Below, one piece after another: positions 14,940 to 18,142 of a stretch of 18,142 nt of DNA. How positions within the stretch are numbered: position 1 is the first letter of the stretch; each line of letters begins with the position of its first letter. The translations under genes and the position numbers were made by a program. Source of the DNA: DATKYK01 sp034430255 (GTDB lineage: Bacteria; Chloroflexota; Dehalococcoidia; E44-bin15); assembly GCA_034430255.1 (NCBI GenBank), contig DAOUEU010000101.1, positions 1 to 18,142 on the forward strand. Direction: 5' to 3'. Below the pieces are notes generated by a model. That model saw only the letters and a list, made by a program, of their open reading frames with translations. It did not search any database and was not told the origin of the DNA.

Positions 14940-15536
14940 TCACCCTTTTTTCTGCAGCCTGGTTATCTCGTAGGTCTTCCTGACTGCGGTGAGGTTATTA
15001 TCAACCAGGCTATCGGGGAATCTTTCTCTTATTACCTTTTCTATGCTTGCTATATCTACCAGCTCAGTAGCACGGACTAACGCGCCCAGTATAGCTGTAT
15101 TCACCACGGTTAAGCCGGCAACTATAAGGCCCAACTCCCGGCATACCCTGGTGGCATCAGCAGTAGCGATGTTGAAATCACTGTTAACCTCGATTTCATC
15201 TGGATGCTGACGTGAGTTCACCACCAGCCATCCTCCCCTGCCCAGTCCGCCAATTACATCCCGGTCTCTCAGCAGGGTGTCGTCTAGGACTACTACAACG
15301 TCGGGTTTTTCCACCTGCGATATAACCATGACTGGCTGCTGGGAAATCCTGGTTGATGCGCTTACCGGAGCGCCTCTCCTCTCGGCGCCAAACCACGGTG
15401 CAGCCGTTACCCCCTGATAGCCTTCGAGGTAGGCTGCCTGTGCCATTATCTTGGCGGCCGTTATGGCCCCCTGACCGCCCCGGCCATGCCATCTAATCTC
15501 GTAAAGCCTTGTTTTCATAGATGGTTTTGTAGCCAT
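14940..15536 (-). CDS. porG: 2-oxoacid:ferredoxin oxidoreductase gamma subunit (PorG-like)
   Basis: A 198-residue subunit with the family signatures EIRWHGRGGQGAITAAK (13-29) and FGAERRGAPV (49-58). It contributes to the CoA-binding side of the enzyme. It is the first gene of a compact porG-D-A-B operon. The start is the ATG at 15536, with GAGG nine bases upstream; a second in-frame ATG at 15518 lacks a ribosome site. A candidate promoter lies at 15588-15617. The gene order matches the four-subunit enzymes of archaea, Thermotoga and many strict anaerobes. Confidence 0.94.
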   Translation of the reverse strand: MATKPSMKTRLYEIRWHGRGGQGAITAAKIMAQAAYLEGYQGVTAAPWFGAERRGAPVSASTRISQQPVMVISQVEKPDVVVVLDDTLLRDRDVIGGLGRGGWLVVNSRQHPDEIEVNSDFNIATADATRVCRELGLIVAGLTVVNTAILGALVRATELVDIASIEKVIRERFPDSLVDNNLTAVRKTYEITRLQKKG

Positions 15537-15587
15537 TCCACTAGCCTCAGATAATTTGTCTTTTCAAGTTGTCGAAGGTGCAGGCTT

Positions 15588-15631
15588 ATGTTAACGCTCT
15601 TTACTTGAATGTGTCAAATCTGGAGTTTGAC
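15588..15631 (-). promoter_or_regulatory. por operon promoter with overlapping inverted repeat
   Basis: On the minus strand TTGACA (15617-15612, 6/6) and TAACAT (15593-15588, 4/6) are 18 bp apart, about 45 bases ahead of the PorG start region. A perfect inverted repeat GTCAAA-N7-TTTGAC (15613-15631) covers the -35, and TTGA-N5-TCAA (15605-15617) overlaps it too. This resembles a regulator site; which regulator is unknown. Confidence 0.5.
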
Positions 15632-15752
15632 CCGATCCACGATGTGATCAGGTATGTGCGCTGCAACAAGGCTAATGGGCTACGGAAAAATATTAGATGG
15701 AGAGGCATTTGCTGGCCATGCTAAATAGCGTAGAGCCACGGAGAACGGCAGA
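15632..15752. other. intergenic stretch without recognised content
   Basis: This is part of the 470-bp gap between the divergent por operon and the DUF1295 gene. I see no coding frame with support and no clear repeat here; the recognisable elements lie on either side. Confidence 0.4.
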
Positions 15753-15781
15753 TTGACAAGTGGGGGCGGAGGGGGTACTCT
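15753..15781 (+). promoter_or_regulatory. weak promoter candidate for the DUF1295 gene
   Basis: TTGACA (15753-15758) is followed 17 bp later by TACTCT (15776-15781, 3/6). The spacer is unusually G-rich. If real, the transcript would begin near 15788 and include the repeat cluster and the riboswitch-like segment. The -10 is poor. Confidence 0.25.
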
Positions 15782-15800
15782 ATTCGCACACCGGGCTCGG

Positions 15801-15826
15801 ATGTTAGTTATTAACTGTTAGTTAAT
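15801..15826. repeat. overlapping AGTTAA/TTAACT inverted repeats
   Basis: AGTTA-T-TAACT (15806-15816) and TTAACT-GTT-AGTTAA (15811-15825) are both perfect inverted repeats sharing the middle arm. The 8-mer GTTAGTTA occurs twice (15803-15810, 15817-15824). Three half-sites in 20 bp is typical of a cooperative transcription-factor site. Confidence 0.4.
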
Positions 15827-15829
15827 TAT

Positions 15830-15920
15830 GGCTTCCGGGAAAGGTAAGCCACAAGCGGTTGCGGGACGCAAAGCTGTGATATTCCGTCTAATGAGGGTAC
15901 TCCGAGGCTGCTTATAGCCT
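15830..15920 (+). ncRNA. possible degenerate c-di-GMP-I (GEMM-like) riboswitch
   Basis: The segment contains GGGACGCAAAGC (15863-15874), the strongly conserved 3' side of the first hairpin of c-di-GMP-I riboswitches, preceded by GGTAAGCC (15843-15850) where the family has GGCAAACC. A hairpin CCACAA/TTGCGG (one A-C mismatch) with loop GCGG joins them; the family normally has a GNRA loop. A second helix follows: GTCT (15886-15889) with AGGC (15905-15908), plus an inner GAG/CTC closing a GGTA loop. The final conserved GGGUUACC-like strand is missing; instead AGGCT (15905-15909) can pair with AGCCT (15916-15920), competing with the second helix. It lies about 90 bases ahead of the DUF1295 start. 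It is unproven and could be a decayed or divergent member. Confidence 0.33.
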
Positions 15921-16006
15921 GCGAATATTGGGTTTACACTTAAATTGGCGCTGCGCCTCTGTAAGAAATTTAGACATATTTATTGGGGTGTTAAGGAATA
16001 AATAGT

Positions 16007-16903
16007 ATGCAGAATTCGCATACAGAATCAAAAAGTTTGCCTAAGGCCTTTGCCCTCTACGCTTTCGCCTATATCATCGCTTTATGTGTTGCCGTTTTTA
16101 TCGGATATGCAATGGGTGACCGGCATCCAATCTGGATTGTTTTAACGGCAGACATTGCAGCTACGCTGGTCATTTATGCTTTCGCCCGCGTATTTCAAAA
16201 TGCAAGCTTTTATGACGCATACTGGAGTGTCGCCCCGCTAGCGATTGCGCTCTATTATTTATTGGGAGCCTCATCGGGAGATGCAGTTTTTACGCGTCAA
16301 GTGGTGGTTGTCACCCTGGTATTTATTTGGGGTATTCGATTGACTTTTAACTGGGCCAGACAGTGGCGGGGACTGGGGCATGAAGACTGGCGCTATGCGA
16401 ATTTTAGAAGCAAATCGAAGGGTCGGTTCTGGATTGTCGAATTAACCGGGATAGAAATGATGCCGACGATAGTCGTTTTTCTCGGCTGCCTTTCGCTCTA
16501 CCCTGCCCTCTCTACCGGGACGAACACCTTCGGAGTGCTCGACTGGGTTGCCATCGTGGTAACCGCTGCTGCGATCATCACAGAAACAACGGCAGACCAG
16601 CAGCTAAGAAGGTTTATTGGGACAAACCCGCAGCCGCGGAAGATTATGTCAACTGGCTTGTGGGCCTATTCCAGGCATCCGAACTATCTCGGCGAGATAA
16701 TGTTCTGGTGGGGGCTCTTTATATTCGCACTGGCGGCTGATCTTTCCTACTGGTGGGTGATCGTCGGGCCGCTGGCCATGACAGTGCTCTTTGTCTTTGT
16801 GAGTATCCCCATGATGGATAAAAGGAACCTGGAAAGAAGGCCGGGGTACGAGGAGCATATGAGGAGGGTTTCGGCACTCATTCCATGGTATCCCAGGAAA
16901 TGA
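16007..16903 (+). CDS. DUF1295 / steroid 5-alpha-reductase-like membrane protein
   Basis: A 298-residue integral membrane protein with about eight hydrophobic segments (roughly 15-35, 42-62, 72-88, 97-115, 147-168, 179-195, 230-246, 250-272). The C-terminal TGLWAYSRHPNYLGE (216-230) is the hallmark of the DUF1295/isoprenylcysteine methyltransferase/steroid-reductase fold, whose RHPxYxGE region binds a nucleotide or SAM-type cofactor. The short loop GYEEHMRR near the end is also typical. AAGGA is about 9 bases before the ATG. Family members are linked to lipid or steroid double-bond reduction or methylation; the bacterial function is mostly undefined. It is the first gene rightward of the por operon and may be controlled by the RNA-like leader at 15830. 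Confidence 0.88.
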   Translation: MQNSHTESKSLPKAFALYAFAYIIALCVAVFIGYAMGDRHPIWIVLTADIAATLVIYAFARVFQNASFYDAYWSVAPLAIALYYLLGASSGDAVFTRQVVVVTLVFIWGIRLTFNWARQWRGLGHEDWRYANFRSKSKGRFWIVELTGIEMMPTIVVFLGCLSLYPALSTGTNTFGVLDWVAIVVTAAAIITETTADQQLRRFIGTNPQPRKIMSTGLWAYSRHPNYLGEIMFWWGLFIFALAADLSYWWVIVGPLAMTVLFVFVSIPMMDKRNLERRPGYEEHMRRVSALIPWYPRK

Positions 16904-17090
16904 CCAGCCGGGAACGCGGTTTAAAAATATATAGGGTTGGCTTCCCAATCAGGAGAGATTCATGAGGCCGATCTAATAGGAGAGGGGAAGGCAATGGGAG
17001 GTTGTAACATCAAGGCCTAGGGAAGCTCTAAGCTAGGGGGAAATGGTAGAGAAGTCAGAAATTCGAGAGTAATCACTGGAGGGGGTAGGC

Positions 17091-17423
17091 ATGATTAAAG
17101 TTATGGTGATGATCAAGAGGAAGCCTGGCATTTCGCATGAGGAGTTCTGCAGGCACTACGAGGAAGTGCACGCGCCACTGGCGCTTAAGCTGCTGCCCAC
17201 AATTAGAAAATATGTGCGGAACCATGTTGTCGCACTCCCCGGCACGGAAGAGTCCGGTTTCGATTGCATTACCGAGTTCTGGTATGATGACATGGAGGGG
17301 GCGCAGGCATCGCTCGATACCCTTAATTCCGATGCCGGCCAGGTTATAAGTGACGACGAAGCGACTTTCATGGACAAGGATAAGCAGGTTGTCCTCTTGG
17401 TTGATGAGAGGGAGACAAAATAA
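17091..17423 (+). CDS. EthD-domain (dimeric alpha-beta barrel) protein
   Basis: A 110-residue ferredoxin-like-fold protein. KRKPGISHEEFCRHYEEVHAPL (residues 9-30), with His22 and His27, is the EthD signature (KPG-S-EEF--H----HAPL), and FDCITEFWYDDMEG (57-70) is the usual second strand. A strong ribosome site GGAGGGGGT (17078-17086) precedes the ATG. Family members are small dimeric enzymes or accessory proteins in degradative and polyketide pathways; no specific reaction can be assigned. It lies between the DUF1295 gene and a second SDR, all on +, though spacers of about 190 bp on each side make one operon uncertain. Confidence 0.85.
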   Translation: MIKVMVMIKRKPGISHEEFCRHYEEVHAPLALKLLPTIRKYVRNHVVALPGTEESGFDCITEFWYDDMEGAQASLDTLNSDAGQVISDDEATFMDKDKQVVLLVDERETK

Positions 17424-17597
17424 CCAGGGGGTGTTTCCATATTGCCCACCTACACCTTATGGTCTAGTACCTATTACCAAGAGTCTTTACCGAGCAGTTA
17501 TTACATACCAATGTACCACAAAAGCGCATAAATAGTGACCTCTGACTAGCCGGCGGAGTCCTCATATTGAAATAAGGACATAACCGACAATAAGATA

Positions 17598-17605
17598 GAA
17601 GGGGG
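17598..17605 (+). promoter_or_regulatory. ribosome-binding site favouring a GTG start at 17613
   Basis: GAAGGGGG ends at 17605. The in-frame ATG at 17607 is only one base away, too close to be used with it, whereas the GTG at 17613 is 7 bases away. The GTG start gives MKVLLTG, matching the paralogue's MRVLVTG. Confidence 0.65.
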
Positions 17606-17612
17606 AATGCCA

Positions 17613-18142
17613 GTGAAGGTACTACTAACCGGTGCCTTGGGCAACATAGGCACGAATGCTACCAAAAAACTCATAGAGCAGGGACATCAAGTGAGGTGCT
17701 TCGACCTTAAAACGAGGGCAAATGAAAAAGCTGCCCAGAGGATCGAGGGCCAGATAGAGGTAGTATGGGGAGATGTGCGTAGCCCCGAAGACCTGGCTGC
17801 CGCCGTTAAGGACCAGGATGTCATTATGCATCTGGCGTTTATCTTGCCTCCCGCGAGCGAGGACCGTCCCCAGTGGGCCAGGGAGATTAATGTGGCTGGT
17901 ACTGAAAATCTGCTCCAAGCCATGAAAACAGTGTTGCCACCACCCAAGATTATCTTCTCTTCGACGTTTAGTGTCTTTGGCAATACCCAAAGCCAGCCAC
18001 CACCGCGCACCGTCTCCGATCCGGTCAAACCAGTGGACAACTATACACGGCACAAGGTTGAATGCGAGAGATTGGTCCAGGAATCCGGGTTGGATTGGGC
18101 CATCTTCCGATTCGCTGTTGTGCCCCCAATGTCGTTGGGTGG
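17613..18142 (+). CDS. NAD-dependent epimerase/dehydratase (SDR), cut by window end
   Basis: The first 176 residues of an extended SDR run off the right edge. The nucleotide loop is TGALGNIG (6-13), with Asp31 after strand two, a Ser-rich active-site strand SSTFSVFG (116-123) and Tyr144-x3-Lys148 (YTRHK). It matches the SDR at 4684 position for position at D31, VWGD (51-54), ILPP (77-80) and VFG (121-123), so the two are paralogues. The GTG start is chosen from the ribosome site at 17598; ATG at 17607 is the alternative. The opposite strand carries open frames of 117-142 codons here that are shadows. It follows the EthD gene by 189 bp. The substrate is unknown. Confidence 0.88.
   Translation, partial: MKVLLTGALGNIGTNATKKLIEQGHQVRCFDLKTRANEKAAQRIEGQIEVVWGDVRSPEDLAAAVKDQDVIMHLAFILPPASEDRPQWAREINVAGTENLLQAMKTVLPPPKIIFSSTFSVFGNTQSQPPPRTVSDPVKPVDNYTRHKVECERLVQESGLDWAIFRFAVVPPMSLG

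Noticed and set aside
17567..17596. TTGAAA / TAAGAT promoter-like pair before the second SDR
   Set aside because: The start point would fall at about 17603, inside the ribosome site, leaving no usable leader.
17625..18053. 142- and 117-codon minus-strand frames
   Set aside because: Antisense to the partial SDR, whose + strand frame stays open to the window end and carries all SDR motifs.
1..18142. CRISPR arrays, transposons, phage genes, tRNA or rRNA
   Set aside because: No regularly spaced repeats, transposase motifs, terminal inverted repeats with target duplication, or RNA-gene sequences were recognised by eye.

Overview
This window reads as a piece of an anaerobic bacterial chromosome, quite possibly from an uncultured sediment or groundwater lineage. 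The grounds are a four-subunit 2-oxoacid:ferredoxin oxidoreductase, a tungsten/molybdenum-type aldehyde:ferredoxin oxidoreductase, a ferredoxin-like Fe-S protein, and bacterial signals (Shine-Dalgarno sites, sigma70-like TTGACA/TATAAT promoters, GTG and TTG starts). Chloroflexota (Dehalococcoidia-like) or Desulfobacterota are my best guesses from gene content, but the sequence alone does not settle the phylum. I see no rRNA, tRNA, CRISPR array, transposase or phage gene.

Left part (1-5714, all + strand): a small basic protein (229-426); a two-gene unit of a ThDP-dependent acetolactate-synthase-like enzyme (885-2612) and a zinc alcohol dehydrogenase (2647-3864), closed by a hairpin; then a MarR regulator (4150-4653) with an NAD-dependent epimerase/SDR (4684-5640). 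The last pair is driven by a perfect-consensus promoter with operator-like palindromes and closed by a strong inverted repeat.

Middle part (5810-15536, all - strand, so read right to left): porG-porD-porA-porB (15536 to 12483) encode a 2-oxoacid:ferredoxin oxidoreductase. Next comes a four-gene cassette with its own candidate promoter and operator: SCP2-like lipid carrier (12239), Fe-dependent alcohol dehydrogenase (11716), AOR (10476) and acyl-CoA ligase (8596). A cysteine-rich double [4Fe-4S] protein follows (6619-5810). Read together, the cassette gives a sensible chain of alcohol to aldehyde to acid to acyl-CoA, with reduced ferredoxin as one product and a sterol-carrier-type protein presenting a hydrophobic substrate. 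The substrate itself is inference.

Right part (15537-18142, + strand): a 470-bp intergenic region between the leftward por operon and a rightward membrane protein. It holds a por promoter with an inverted repeat, a cluster of overlapping AGTTAA/TTAACT repeats, and a stretch resembling a degenerate c-di-GMP-I (GEMM) riboswitch. Then come a DUF1295/steroid-reductase-like membrane protein (16007-16903), an EthD-domain protein (17091-17423), and the start of a second NAD-dependent epimerase (17613 to the window end) that is a clear paralogue of the one at 4684.

The most interesting items are the SCP2/Fe-ADH/AOR/ligase cassette with its operator-in-promoter architecture, and the GEMM-like RNA candidate at about 15830-15920.
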